Shown: positions 1 through 9,654, counted from the stretch's first letter. The stretch is DNA of 48,546 bases from Peptococcaceae bacterium UBA7702 (GCA_002482535.1 DLGE01000010.1:1-48546), one strand, 5' to 3'. A program made the numbers and translations. The notes: generated by a model not told the origin, from the letters alone.

Positions 1-58
1 TGCGAAATCTTCTTGACACTACCTATCTGCATATACTTACATAAAATTTATGGTATTT

Positions 59-154
59 AGCAATTTTTCTGCTATGATATAAGAATTATCAAAAATATTT
101 AAATTTAATTCGTTATAGCCAACAGAACGGCATATATCTATACCATTCTACATA
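59..154. repeat. Degenerate ~95-bp repeat, copy A
   Basis: This stretch aligns without gaps to 21619-21714 at about three quarters identity; 101-base-scale AT-rich DNA includes the identical block AAAAATATTT. In copy B the minus strand carries a perfect promoter. Here the matching positions on the minus strand read TAGATA (135-140), 17 nt, TATAAC (112-117), a weak promoter pointing left out of the window. An inverted repeat TATCTAT/ATAGATA also lies here. It may be a second promoter of the same kind or an old mobile repeat. I cannot see what lies to its left. Confidence 0.5.
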
Positions 155-191
155 GATAGATATCATGGGTTTTTAACACATCATAACAATG

Positions 192-220
192 AAACAGCCG
201 TGCGATCCGCACGGCTGTTT
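192..220. terminator. Strong bidirectional hairpin terminator
   Basis: A perfect 13-bp stem AAACAGCCGTGCG/CGCACGGCTGTTT with a 3-nt loop, with T runs at the 3' side in both directions. It sits past the end of the polysaccharide locus. Two related GC-rich hairpins occur at 22388-22410 and 22588-22608, so the core CAGCCGTGCGG is a local repeat motif. Confidence 0.75.
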
Positions 221-331
221 TAATCCATATTTTCCGGTTCTATACCAAAGATTGGGTTAAAAATAAGCAGGCATAACAAGCAAAAACCGTTAGAATAAGA
301 TTACCATACCACATTCAAAGGGTAAGCTGTT

Positions 332-561
332 ATGGCTGATACTGCTTTTACTGCAATTCTTCTGAAAATGGAAAACATAATCATCGAAGAAGTTAAAAAC
401 GGGGCCGATCAGACCACCGTTTGCTAAAGCTGATTATGCTGACTATTCAGATCCTGCGATGCGGAGACAACGCGATCGTTTCCAAGATTCAATCATGCGA
501 TCCTCTCTCTGTTCATCTTTATCTTCTGAAACATATCAATGCCCTTTCGGCTAACGACTGA
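332..561 (+). pseudogene. Possible small frameshifted ORF
   Basis: An ATG at 332 follows AAAGGGTAAG and opens a 31-codon frame ending at TAA 425-427. A second frame (424-561) continues in a plausible coding style and stops at TGA 559-561. One frameshift near 420 would join them into about 75 residues. I do not recognise the product. It converges on the gene ending at 570. It may be a decayed small gene or chance; the case rests only on the ribosome site and the long second frame. Confidence 0.25.
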
Positions 562-569
562 GTTTTTCT

Positions 570-1244
570 TTACAGGCTAAGAAAATAGGCTTTTTCCGCT
601 GCTTTTTGTGACTCATAACTGGATTGCAGTTTCCCGACAACAGAGGTGTCCGCACCAATGGCCTTCAGCTCCGAACGCATGGCGCCGAGTATCGAGGAGA
701 CCTGACCGTCACAACTGCCCTCCAAAGACGAGGCCTTTCCCATATATTTGGATATGATCGACGCTTTGGCGGAAGAAGTGCGTTTTTCCGCCGGCAGGGC
801 ATAGAATTCGCCTTGCGCCGCCGAGGCAATGGAGCCAAGTTGACCTAAAAAGCTTGCCTTTACGCCGTAAAGCCGATTGGTATATTTAGAAATTATCGCC
901 GCCGTTTGCGCTTCCTTATTGACGCCGTTACCGCCTCCCGCCGATTCCTCGCCGTCGGTTACGCCCATCGCGGCCAAAGCTTCTTTCAGGGTCATCTTGC
1001 CGGAGATGACAAGAAATTCCTCTTCCGCAGTGAGATCCCGCAAACCTTCCGGCAGATATTGAGCTAACAGATCCTGGGTCTTGGCTTTTTCCTCTTCCAG
1101 CATCTGCTGCAATTCATCACTGGTATGCTGCTTGCTCATAAGGAAAGCGTTGATGTTATCCCGCTGCATAAAGCCAATGACGCCCAAAACGACGACGAGC
1201 AGACCACAAATAATTCCGATGTATTTCAATGATTTCTTTTTCAT
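570..1244 (-). CDS. Membrane-anchored protein of unknown function at the end of the polysaccharide locus
   Basis: A 224-residue protein. I chose the ATG at 1244 because CGGAGAAAG lies 6-8 nt upstream; a start 8 codons earlier has none. Residues 1-30 are a KKK-led single membrane segment with no cleavage site, so it is likely a signal anchor. Residues 40-70 are Glu/Lys-rich and probably coiled coil, and a Gly-rich linker (GGGNG) lies near 105-110. The rest is Ala/Ser-rich and helical. There are no catalytic motifs and no family was recognised. It is the last gene on the strand, 160 nt beyond the flippase, so a role in export or attachment of the polymer is only an inference from position. Confidence 0.75.
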   Translation of the reverse strand: MKKKSLKYIGIICGLLVVVLGVIGFMQRDNINAFLMSKQHTSDELQQMLEEEKAKTQDLLAQYLPEGLRDLTAEEEFLVISGKMTLKEALAAMGVTDGEESAGGGNGVNKEAQTAAIISKYTNRLYGVKASFLGQLGSIASAAQGEFYALPAEKRTSSAKASIISKYMGKASSLEGSCDGQVSSILGAMRSELKAIGADTSVVGKLQSSYESQKAAEKAYFLSL

Positions 1245-1403
1245 TTTACTTTCTCCGTTTCTCTGCATTGCGGAAAGGTCAAGTTCGGCTCACCATTTAC
1301 CGCAAAATAAATTTTCAAGCATGATAAATCCAACGCTATATATCAAAACCATCATTGATACACTTAACGGCGGCATGAACCCCAACATCCCCTGTGCCGC
1401 TTT

Positions 1404-2810
1404 TCAATGGCCTCGCTTTCCCTTCTTTGAAAAAGTCTCTCCCAAAAATCGCAATTCCTTTTTGAGATACCAGAAAACGATGATCATAAGCACCAATAAA
1501 GCGAGGATTGTTGCCTGACTTGTTTGTAACAAATAAAACAGAACACAGGATATACCGACGATGATCAAGCCAGGAACAGTGCTGATCTCCGGCATGACGC
1601 TTTGTTTTCGGGCCAACAGAATAAGGCGAATCAGCGCATAAAAAGCAAAGGACAGACTCAGAGACAGGGTCGCGCCCAAAAGCCCCCATAAAGGAACAAG
1701 TATTAGCAAACCCACGATGTTAACAAGTCCTGCCAAAACAGTGGTGAAAGACATACTCAGCGGCTTTTTTTCAGCCATGAAAAGCGTACCCAAAAACCCG
1801 GCGTAAGCATTGGCCATCGTACCGAACAGCAATGGCGGTACAATCCACAAACCTTCGGCGTACTGGCCGTTGATAAAAACGGGGTATACCAATTTGACAA
1901 CGATCAACAGAAGGCTCAACCCAGCAAGGGATAATTTTAATATCACACTGATGCTGCGACAGTAATACGACTTCCGGTTTTCATGATTCGCCAAGTCGTA
2001 TGCCAATTCATACCAGGCGAATTGAAAAACACCAATGATTAAAATCAGGATTGAGGCAAATTTCATCACAACGGTATACAATCCGTTGCTGTATGCCCCA
2101 AGTTGGCCGATAATAAACACCTGCGTTAAACCATTCAATAACCACCGAGAAGCCGACGAAATGGCGACCGGAACAGAAAAGCGCAGCATAGAAAAGGCTA
2201 ATTCAAAATTATATTGTTTCAACGAGAAACCGGACAAAAAATGAATTTTGACCTCAATTACTGCAATTTGCAGAATTACACCAACTATATAGGAAATATA
2301 GAGAGATTCTACCCCCATTTTAAAGCCGACGATTAAAACAACATTCAGGATAAACGATAATAAGCTATTGGCACAACCTGATATGACAAAGAGCGTGTTG
2401 TTACGGTTCCCCCTGGCAAGTATCGTGTAAAAATACTGCCCCGCCATAGATAAAGAATATAATAAGATCAGTCCGGTATGCTCAAACTGTACAAAATACC
2501 GAAAGATACAAAAGCTTAATGTATAGAGCAACGCCCCAAATAATGCCATTAAAAAGCCATTAGCGAAAACCGCTTGCCGGTTATTGTCCTTGACATCAAA
2601 AGCAAACCGAAAAACACCATCCCATATCGAAAAGAATAAAACAGGAACCATTGTATTGATTAAGGTAATGGCCAACCCGTATACCCCAAAGTCATCAGGG
2701 CTGATGCGGCTGGTATACAGCGGAAGCAGAAGAAAAGATATAATTTTGGTGAACGCATTGCCCAAAAAATAAACGCCGGCTGTTTTAAAAAACCGTTTAG
2801 AATATCCCAT
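1404..2810 (-). CDS. Wzx-type polysaccharide flippase
   Basis: A 468-residue membrane protein with about 12-14 hydrophobic segments and the pattern of the MVF/PST superfamily of oligosaccharide flippases. The N-terminus has basic residues followed by a first segment with FLGNAFTKIISF. Length is normal for the family, which flips undecaprenyl-PP-linked repeat units across the membrane. The ATG at 2810 follows AAAGGGG. It ends in TGA. It belongs to the same minus-strand polysaccharide locus, downstream of the pyruvyl-transferase fusion (92 nt gap). Family assignment is fairly secure; the exact sugar cargo cannot be read from sequence. Confidence 0.85.
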   Translation of the reverse strand: MGYSKRFFKTAGVYFLGNAFTKIISFLLLPLYTSRISPDDFGVYGLAITLINTMVPVLFFSIWDGVFRFAFDVKDNNRQAVFANGFLMALFGALLYTLSFCIFRYFVQFEHTGLILLYSLSMAGQYFYTILARGNRNNTLFVISGCANSLLSFILNVVLIVGFKMGVESLYISYIVGVILQIAVIEVKIHFLSGFSLKQYNFELAFSMLRFSVPVAISSASRWLLNGLTQVFIIGQLGAYSNGLYTVVMKFASILILIIGVFQFAWYELAYDLANHENRKSYYCRSISVILKLSLAGLSLLLIVVKLVYPVFINGQYAEGLWIVPPLLFGTMANAYAGFLGTLFMAEKKPLSMSFTTVLAGLVNIVGLLILVPLWGLLGATLSLSLSFAFYALIRLILLARKQSVMPEISTVPGLIIVGISCVLFYLLQTSQATILALLVLMIIVFWYLKKELRFLGETFSKKGKRGH

Positions 2811-2902
2811 GTGGCCCCTTTTCCCCGAGATATGTTATTCATCCTTCTCAATCTACTATTTCAAGCAGAGAATTAGGTGAATAATGCCCCGTATCAATAA
2901 AA

Positions 2903-5212
2903 TCAACGCTCATTTTTCAATCTCCTGATTCTCTCTTTTGCCTTATGCCAAACCCCGGTCAATTGGCGGTTATACATGGGCATCGGGAAAAATCCTCGCG
3001 CCAAATCTTTCAGCGTGCGGGTATCTGAAAGATCTCCCAATGCCCCAAGAAGGGACTCCCGATACAACGGGATGACGGGGTTTTTCGGAAATTGAACGGA
3101 ATCGTAATCCGCGCACGGCTCTTCGTGCAGATCCAATATGCCTTGTTCGGCAAGAGCATGCAGAAGACTTTGGCCTTGCATATTGAAGCTGATTACCATT
3201 GACACACCGCCCGGGTGACAATGGGCATATTTGGGGCCCCAATAGTCCCCAAGACGCAAATCTGCACAACTTGCAGTGCGGTATATACATTCATAGCATG
3301 AATTCATATAGCAATTTTGCAGGTCAAAATAGAGGAAGAAATTGTCCTTTGATTCCGCTTTCAAATAGTGACGGTCATCACCGTATACACTGAAAAATTT
3401 ATTTTTCCATCCCTTTGGTTTATACCGAAAATCCACCCCGGATATTTCTTTGATGCCATATCGAATTTGTATTTCCTTTAGATGTTTTCGAATCAAATCG
3501 CCGGTAGGCACACCGTGACAGATCAAATCTACCAGCAGGAATTGATTTCGCACTCCCTTTGACCGCAGTAGTTTATCAGCAGCGGCAATTTGACAGGGAA
3601 GCCCAAATACCACACCGCGCTCCTGCGCTAATATTTCAGAAAAGCCAGCGATAAAATCGCTTTGCACATACTTCAAACCCTGGAATTGTTTCAGCTGATC
3701 TTCACGGTTACCTGGTACTATAATATGTATGGCCCTTTGAGAGGGGATCTCAAAAACACACCCCAAAACTGATAACCCCTTTCGGTTAAGGAACCGGGAA
3801 AGCTCATAGGCCACACCACCCGAAGTGGAGCGCACCAAGGTATTTTTCAATGTGGAGCGCGCCATAAACAATGATGCATGAGCATCATCAATAGGACTCC
3901 CCTCTTTCCCACGAAAGGCGCAAATGCCTTCGCATTTTCCGCAACGAATGCATTTGCTTTGATCTACCTGAGCCTGATAAAATCCTTTTTCTGTGATCAT
4001 AGCAACTGCTCCAGTCGGACATACGATAGAACAAACGCCACATCCGCAACAGGTGTTGGTAATTTGAAAAGCGGCCTCTGTCTCTGCGGCAGTAGCTTCA
4101 AAAAGAGATTTTTTAAGATATGCAAGACCGTAAGCCCGCAATGACAATAAGTTTCTTTGTACCGTATCCCAGTCAGTTTCCCGGTCTGCCATCTGACGGG
4201 GCTTTCCTCTATAAAGATGATCCTCCAATCCGATTTCACGCAGAAAATGATAGACTCGTGTATTCTGGGAATGCTTGTCCCTATCGGAAAAACGCTTAAA
4301 GGCGCAAAAGGGTCGCCGGAACAATACGGAAAAGAGAATGCCGTGAAAAGAGTCGGTACAAACAAAGGAGGCATTTTGAATCAGCCCAAGAAACTCTTCC
4401 GGGCCAACGCCGTTTAACACCCGATGTTCCCGTGTCCTGTCTTTGCCGTGGACAGGAATAATAACAACAGAAAGGCCAAGCTTTGTGGCAACAGCACGCA
4501 AAGCTCTCCAATGCTTTTCATTTTGCCCTAAGAAATAACATAAAAGATAAGGTTTGGATACTGCAACAGGAGCGGCGAGCTCTTCCCATTGTTTTCCCGT
4601 CAGAAGTAGGGTAGGATCCGGCATCACTTCCGCCTTTACGCCGCACTCCTTTTCCAGTAAATCTGCCGCAGATTGCTCCCGCACGGATAAGTGCGAAAAA
4701 CGCCGCACTTGTTTTGTGACAATCTCTTTGGTGTTCGCGTCGGGAAAATGATCAATTCCCAGGCTGGGAGCGTAAGCCACCATTTTTTGTTTTTCCGTGA
4801 CAAAATCCAAATAGTACTTGGTGTTTAACGCTGAGAGTGTCCAAATTTGATCGCTGCCACAGACAAATGCATCATATCTGTTATTCAGTTCAAATAACTC
4901 TGATGACGTCAATAGTGGCTGAGTCAGGGAAATATGATCGGCTTTGAATTTCAAGAATTTTTCTTCGCGCTTTTTATCCTCGAATATACCCCAACGTTTT
5001 CCGCGATAAATGCGGCGAAAGTAACCGTAAACCCGGCGAGGCGACAAAATCATTTCCAGCCTGGTTGTTCGATTAAAGGAAGATGAAGGATGATTAATAC
5101 CCTCTGCTTTATAGCCCATGGAGGAAATCACTGCTGCAAGCGCATATGCCTGAAGCGCCGTACCGTAGTTATGATGTTGATACCATGTCATAATACCGAT
5201 TTTTTTCCGCAA
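2903..5212 (-). CDS. Fusion: polysaccharide pyruvyl transferase + ferredoxin/FrhB domain
   Basis: A 769-residue protein starting at TTG 5212 behind GAAGGA. Residues 1 to about 370 match the polysaccharide pyruvyl transferase family: opening IGIMTWYQHHNYGTALQAY, a DPTLL segment, and a TDSFHG motif near the end of the domain. These enzymes add ketal pyruvate from PEP to polymer sugars. Around residues 387-435 are two 4Fe-4S motifs (CCGCGVCSIVC and CIRCGKCEGIC). The remainder resembles the coenzyme F420 hydrogenase/dehydrogenase beta (FrhB) C-terminal region. The two halves occur as separate neighbours at 8480-10779, so this is the fused form of a pair already present in the locus. The redox role in polymer synthesis is unknown. 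Confidence 0.85.
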   Translation of the reverse strand: MRKKIGIMTWYQHHNYGTALQAYALAAVISSMGYKAEGINHPSSSFNRTTRLEMILSPRRVYGYFRRIYRGKRWGIFEDKKREEKFLKFKADHISLTQPLLTSSELFELNNRYDAFVCGSDQIWTLSALNTKYYLDFVTEKQKMVAYAPSLGIDHFPDANTKEIVTKQVRRFSHLSVREQSAADLLEKECGVKAEVMPDPTLLLTGKQWEELAAPVAVSKPYLLCYFLGQNEKHWRALRAVATKLGLSVVIIPVHGKDRTREHRVLNGVGPEEFLGLIQNASFVCTDSFHGILFSVLFRRPFCAFKRFSDRDKHSQNTRVYHFLREIGLEDHLYRGKPRQMADRETDWDTVQRNLLSLRAYGLAYLKKSLFEATAAETEAAFQITNTCCGCGVCSIVCPTGAVAMITEKGFYQAQVDQSKCIRCGKCEGICAFRGKEGSPIDDAHASLFMARSTLKNTLVRSTSGGVAYELSRFLNRKGLSVLGCVFEIPSQRAIHIIVPGNREDQLKQFQGLKYVQSDFIAGFSEILAQERGVVFGLPCQIAAADKLLRSKGVRNQFLLVDLICHGVPTGDLIRKHLKEIQIRYGIKEISGVDFRYKPKGWKNKFFSVYGDDRHYLKAESKDNFFLYFDLQNCYMNSCYECIYRTASCADLRLGDYWGPKYAHCHPGGVSMVISFNMQGQSLLHALAEQGILDLHEEPCADYDSVQFPKNPVIPLYRESLLGALGDLSDTRTLKDLARGFFPMPMYNRQLTGVWHKAKERIRRLKNER

Positions 5213-5266
5213 AACGTATATCCTTTCTTCCTTATAAATTCATACGCAGTTATTCATCAATATATC

Positions 5267-6382
5267 TTATTTGGTACGGCTTAATATATTGCCATCCTTG
5301 ATTGGAATTGAGAAGAGAACGATCATTGGCGCTAAAAAGGCTGCCGAAAATAGTGTCAATTCGTTAAATCCATGAAGCATAATCGTAATAAAGGCAACCA
5401 ATGATATTTTTGAAAAACGATCGTCATACAGGATAACTCTTTTTACCATACTTTTATAAGCCAAATACAATAATATAATAAATGCGATTGATGTTAATAT
5501 GCCATAGGCTGACAACAGATTTAGCATAGAGTTATGAAGATTAAATTTCACGAAAGAGTTAAGTGATTGATGGGTTCCCATTCCAAACAACCAGGAATCT
5601 CTCAGAAGCTTCCAGACCTCAATCCAAATGATCTCTCTCCCCGTATAAAAACGTTTACTGCTAAAAAATAAATTGATCGTAACAGAGTGCTGATAAAGAT
5701 AAATTAAGACTTTGGTCCAAACCAACGACCCTACCGTTAAGAATATAAAAATAATATTATAAATTGATTTTTTTATGAGCAATTTATTGGGCACCAGGTT
5801 TACAATAAAGAGATAAATTACAATTGCAAAAATACAGTTACGCGAATCGCTTTTATCAAAGACCATATATAATGTCAGTAATACAAAAATAGAAAATAAC
5901 ACGATCTTTAATAATTTGGGCATTTTGAACCCGGAGAACGCCCAATCCATAAAAATAACACCGAAGACCGCAATCAGTCCCACTGTGTTTGGATTGTAAA
6001 GATCCGTTCCGCTTTTAAACATCCATATAACGGTTAAGGCAATATAGCCAAGACAAAGCAGCTTACGTATTCTCATGCCGTTTATGATATAGATGGATAA
6101 ATACAGCATCATAGAGGCGTTGAAAAGAACCAATATACTGCCGGAGCCTCCGCCGTTTATTAAAACAGACATCAACGCAAGTACATTTACCGATAAAAGA
6201 GAAAAAAAGTAGTGGTCTGCCCTTCTTTGATTTATAAATAGCCAAAAAATAAATAAAATCGTTTGAAAAACAATCAACCAGCTCGTAACAAAGGAGTAAG
6301 CCGAATAGAAAAGATGCATAAACAAAGTGATGCTATTCAAAACGATGATGATCATATCATCCCATGTTCTCGATTCAGTCAT
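5267..6382 (-). CDS. Wzy-like polysaccharide polymerase (O-antigen ligase family-like)
   Basis: A 371-residue protein with roughly ten membrane segments and a larger loop around residues 230-290, the usual plan of Wzy/O-antigen ligase proteins. The loop holds GREIIWIEVWKLL and a short MGTHQSLNSF segment. I chose ATG 6382, which has GGTGG 7 nt upstream. A TTG start at 6427 (AGGATCC upstream) would add 15 residues. Such proteins have weak sequence conservation, so the call rests on topology and on its place between a flippase and glycosyltransferases. It would join lipid-linked repeat units outside the membrane. Confidence 0.7.
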   Translation of the reverse strand: MTESRTWDDMIIIVLNSITLFMHLFYSAYSFVTSWLIVFQTILFIFWLFINQRRADHYFFSLLSVNVLALMSVLINGGGSGSILVLFNASMMLYLSIYIINGMRIRKLLCLGYIALTVIWMFKSGTDLYNPNTVGLIAVFGVIFMDWAFSGFKMPKLLKIVLFSIFVLLTLYMVFDKSDSRNCIFAIVIYLFIVNLVPNKLLIKKSIYNIIFIFLTVGSLVWTKVLIYLYQHSVTINLFFSSKRFYTGREIIWIEVWKLLRDSWLFGMGTHQSLNSFVKFNLHNSMLNLLSAYGILTSIAFIILLYLAYKSMVKRVILYDDRFSKISLVAFITIMLHGFNELTLFSAAFLAPMIVLFSIPIKDGNILSRTK

Positions 6383-6464
6383 TGTATTCCACCGTAATCT
6401 CTGTCTTTTAATAATTTTTTCCGTCAATAAGGATCCTATGTTTTGATATTTAATATATCAGAAT

Positions 6465-7478
6465 TCAAATCAATCGTTCTGTTATCATATCATATAACCG
6501 GTCGGCTGACGTTTTCATTGAGGTAGCAGCCTTATCCATATGATTGAGAATCCGTTCATTGTTGCCATGTCGGGACAAATATAGGATTTTTTTCGCAATT
6601 TCATTGATGTCCGTACAATCGTTGATGATGTCTTGCTCTTCCATACCCGGCATAATCGATAAAGCGCCAACGTTTTGGCTCACCAAGATGCTGCACCCCT
6701 GGCCTAACGCTTCAATAACACCCAATCCAAAGGACTCAAAGGTGCTGTTTTGAACGTACAGCCCGGCTCCTTTCAAGTATTTTTTCGCCTCATCTCTGTC
6801 CACCTGACCAACAACGGACGTGTGCGGATTCTGTCGCAATGCGTCTGTGTCCTCTCCATCTCTGCCTAAAACAATGAGCTGAAATGTTTGCTTCTGAGCG
6901 CTATTCAACAACTCAACCGCCTGGCTAATCATCAGATTATTCTTTTGCGGCCGGCCGCCACCCATCGTCACTATTTGCTCCGGATTGCGCAAACCGGGAT
7001 CATTTTCTTCGCGGAGAAGATCATTCCATTCAATGCCGTTATTGATAAAATCCAACTTGGCCGTATACTGAGGGTATTGCAGTCCCACCCATTGTGAAAA
7101 CCGCTCTGAAACGCAAATAATGCGAGTGGTTTTTTCCATAATCAGTTTTTCCAAATGAACGGTGCGCTGGTTCGGGACCAGCCTGTTAATGTGGTACTCA
7201 TACTCATAGCAGCCGTGCATAAGATAAAAGACCGGTTTTTTAAGGAGTGCTCCTAGTTTTACGGCTAAAAGGTTTTTATATCCAATTCCCGAGACAACGA
7301 CCGCCGAAGCACAAATCACCTTAAAAATCAGCTCCGGAACAGAAGGCAGCCTGCTTTGTTGATGAGTAAATATCATTTGTTCACAAAGGTACTTGTAATA
7401 AGCTCTATTGACATTTGAAGGCCCAGTATTCTTATATAAATCGCCTACATATACTGGTTTCTTAAACCTACTGAACAT
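6465..7478 (-). CDS. Glycosyltransferase family 4 (GT-B) protein
   Basis: A 337-residue protein. The C-terminal half shows the GT4 nucleotide-sugar site: a MGGGRPQKNN segment at the domain start and STFESFGLGVIEALGQGC, the E(x7)E-type motif. The N-terminal half has LMHGCYEYEYH, typical of the acceptor domain. It should transfer a sugar from an NDP-sugar to the growing lipid-linked repeat unit on the cytoplasmic side. ATG start; ends in TGA. It lies 28 nt from the next gene in the operon. Donor and linkage cannot be predicted. Confidence 0.85.
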   Translation of the reverse strand: MFSRFKKPVYVGDLYKNTGPSNVNRAYYKYLCEQMIFTHQQSRLPSVPELIFKVICASAVVVSGIGYKNLLAVKLGALLKKPVFYLMHGCYEYEYHINRLVPNQRTVHLEKLIMEKTTRIICVSERFSQWVGLQYPQYTAKLDFINNGIEWNDLLREENDPGLRNPEQIVTMGGGRPQKNNLMISQAVELLNSAQKQTFQLIVLGRDGEDTDALRQNPHTSVVGQVDRDEAKKYLKGAGLYVQNSTFESFGLGVIEALGQGCSILVSQNVGALSIMPGMEEQDIINDCTDINEIAKKILYLSRHGNNERILNHMDKAATSMKTSADRLYDMITERLI

Positions 7479-7506
7479 ACAAACCTTCCTTTGCTACCGC
7501 AACGAT

Positions 7507-8472
7507 TCATGCCCTATGCCGTTTATAGCATGACAGCAATTTTGCCGTCATGTTGATTCCCGCTCCTCTAACCGTGACATTTACAAGCTTGGCTTTTTTC
7601 GACTTTCCGAAACGGAGTAACCAGCGGTATGCTTTCATTTCCTCTTTCAGGTGCTCTTGCGCCGCCACGCCAAGGTGTGCGTAATTATATAATAAAACCA
7701 TATATTCATAAGCCATAAAGGCATTGATTTCCTGCTGAAAAGGATGACTCAAGTCTTTGCTTGCCCATTTTTTAATAATCGACAATAAATCCATGACATT
7801 TTTTATGCCTGAGGCGTTCGTAATCGAATTGGCTCGGCCTTGCCTGTAGTAATAGTATTCTCCGGAATAATAAGAAAAGGTTTCAGCTTCTAACAATAGC
7901 CGCACTGTCCAATCGATATCCTCGGACAACAAACCTTTTTCAAAATATAGATGATGCTCCTTTATAAGAGAAGCTTTTATCATTTTTGTGCAGGCGCTTC
8001 CTGGGAACTTAGGCAGTGCCGCGATATGCTGAAGCACCTCTTTTTTAGAACGGTTATCAATGGCTTGCACGATATAGCCATCGCCCATCGGAATCATCCT
8101 GCCATCGGGAAAGACTTTCTTCGCTTCCAGAAAAATCACATCCGCTCCGCTGGAACTAAGGTGTTTCTCGATATTCGCCAAAGCGCCGTCGGCAAGATAA
8201 TCGTCGGAATCAACAAAGATAACGTAGTCTCCTGTGATTTCACGTAATCCGGCGTTTCGCGCATCAGATAACCCTCCGTTCTCCTTATGAATCGCTCTGA
8301 TCGCGTCGAACCGCGCCGCGTAAACATCACATAATGAACCGCTATCATCTGTTGAGCCATCGTTCACAAGAATAATCTCGTAATCATTCAGCCTCTGTCT
8401 CAACAAGCTTTCCACGCATTGGCCAAGATACTGTTCTACATTAAATACCGGCACAACAATGCTTATTTGCAT
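7507..8472 (-). CDS. Glycosyltransferase family 2 (GT-A) protein
   Basis: A 321-residue protein with a textbook GT2 start: ISIVVPVFNVEQYL, LVNDGSTDDS, NGGLSDARNAG and the metal-binding DSDD motif near residue 90. The C-terminal part is helical and variable, as in EpsJ/WfgS-like enzymes of polysaccharide loci. ATG at 8472 and TGA stop. Only 7 nt separate it from the upstream FrhB gene, so it is co-transcribed. It probably adds one sugar of the repeat unit; which one is not readable. Confidence 0.9.
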   Translation of the reverse strand: MQISIVVPVFNVEQYLGQCVESLLRQRLNDYEIILVNDGSTDDSGSLCDVYAARFDAIRAIHKENGGLSDARNAGLREITGDYVIFVDSDDYLADGALANIEKHLSSSGADVIFLEAKKVFPDGRMIPMGDGYIVQAIDNRSKKEVLQHIAALPKFPGSACTKMIKASLIKEHHLYFEKGLLSEDIDWTVRLLLEAETFSYYSGEYYYYRQGRANSITNASGIKNVMDLLSIIKKWASKDLSHPFQQEINAFMAYEYMVLLYNYAHLGVAAQEHLKEEMKAYRWLLRFGKSKKAKLVNVTVRGAGINMTAKLLSCYKRHRA

Positions 8473-8479
8473 AGAACGG

Positions 8480-9649
8480 TTACTCCTGTCGCATAAAAGT
8501 TTGAATCTTCCGCTTTATTCTTCGGTTTCGTATATATCTGGGAACTCTAATGATCATATTTCTCATTTTGGCAACGCGCATTTTATCCGGGATATCGGTA
8601 TCCCGAATGGCTCCGGAAAATCCGTTCTGTAAATAGGAGGAACGAAAGACTTCCCGATGTGGGTGGCGTGTTGTCGGGGCGATAAGCTGACTGTTACCTT
8701 GAATGGCTTTATCTACGACGCTTTGCTTCATTACAACAACGTCCTCAATCCACGAAAGCATACGATCTCCTTTTTCGGTGTTAACAAGTATCACTGAGGG
8801 TTTTCCGGGATACCCATCTAACGTATCTTTATCCAATCCCCAAAAATCACCGATGGTAAGGTCTCCGACTCTTTGAATCTGCGCATAGGGACATTGATAA
8901 CAGTTTTCACGAAACGTTAAACCATTCATAAAAGCAGAAAAATAAGCATCTTCATCCCCTCGTTTGGAATAAATTTTTTTATTCCTCTCATAAGCGGATA
9001 GATAATAGTTGTTTATTCCACGGAAAGTAACCCTATTAACTCGTCTGGAATGCGTCACGTTCTCGGTGTGTTGACGGAGATAACGCATAGGAGGTGTTCC
9101 ATGACAAATCAGGTCCAACGTATATAAATTAGGCCAGTCCTTTCTAAAAAAAGCCCTAAGTCCGGCAATGTGGCAAGGTGTGGCTACAATCAGACAGGTA
9201 ACCCCATTAGAGAGCAACTCATGAATCTGTTGATAGGTCCTTCCCAGATAGGCGTATACATATTTGCTGCCCCTAAACTGCTCTAATTCGGGCTCTGTTT
9301 TTGCTGAATTATAAACCAGAGTACCCTCTTTATCATAAACCGTCCCAAACACTACGCCATTTTTTTGAATAACACAACGGCCCAAAACCGTTGCTGCTCC
9401 CCCCGATGAGCTTGCCATATCTTTTTTGTAAGGTGAATACATGGCATAGCATTTTACAGGCGTGTTTAGGTTGGGCCGGTTATGTTCCGGACAAACTTCG
9501 GCACATACTCCGCAACGAGTGCAATGTTTTTCGTCCACCAAAGGATAAATGCATCCCCATTGATCCTCTGTCATGGTAATTGCCTGATGTTTGCAGGCAT
9601 TATAGCAAGCACAGCAACCGCTACATTTATCCAATTCACAGATTATCAA
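8480..9649 (-). CDS. Ferredoxin/FrhB-type (F420 hydrogenase beta-like) protein
   Basis: A 389-residue protein. TTG at 9649 is chosen because AAAGGGGTGAG lies just upstream and it begins directly at the ferredoxin domain. Two 4Fe-4S motifs (CSGCCACYNAC and CTRCGVCAEVC) occupy residues 8-50. The remainder carries the FrhB N- and C-terminal regions with GSKYV, TPCHIAGLRAF and CPYAQIQRVGDLTIGDFWG. The same arrangement is fused to a pyruvyl transferase at 2903-5212. It starts 5 nt after the separate pyruvyl transferase ends, so the two act together. In polysaccharide loci its substrate is not established; F420 use is not implied. Confidence 0.85.
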   Translation of the reverse strand: MIICELDKCSGCCACYNACKHQAITMTEDQWGCIYPLVDEKHCTRCGVCAEVCPEHNRPNLNTPVKCYAMYSPYKKDMASSSGGAATVLGRCVIQKNGVVFGTVYDKEGTLVYNSAKTEPELEQFRGSKYVYAYLGRTYQQIHELLSNGVTCLIVATPCHIAGLRAFFRKDWPNLYTLDLICHGTPPMRYLRQHTENVTHSRRVNRVTFRGINNYYLSAYERNKKIYSKRGDEDAYFSAFMNGLTFRENCYQCPYAQIQRVGDLTIGDFWGLDKDTLDGYPGKPSVILVNTEKGDRMLSWIEDVVVMKQSVVDKAIQGNSQLIAPTTRHPHREVFRSSYLQNGFSGAIRDTDIPDKMRVAKMRNMIIRVPRYIRNRRIKRKIQTFMRQE

Positions 9650-9654
9650 TGAAC

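Noticed and set aside
1..58. TTGACA at 14-19 as a rightward promoter
   Set aside because: The best -10 at 17 nt is CTTACA and no gene follows; it may belong to the adjoining region outside the window.
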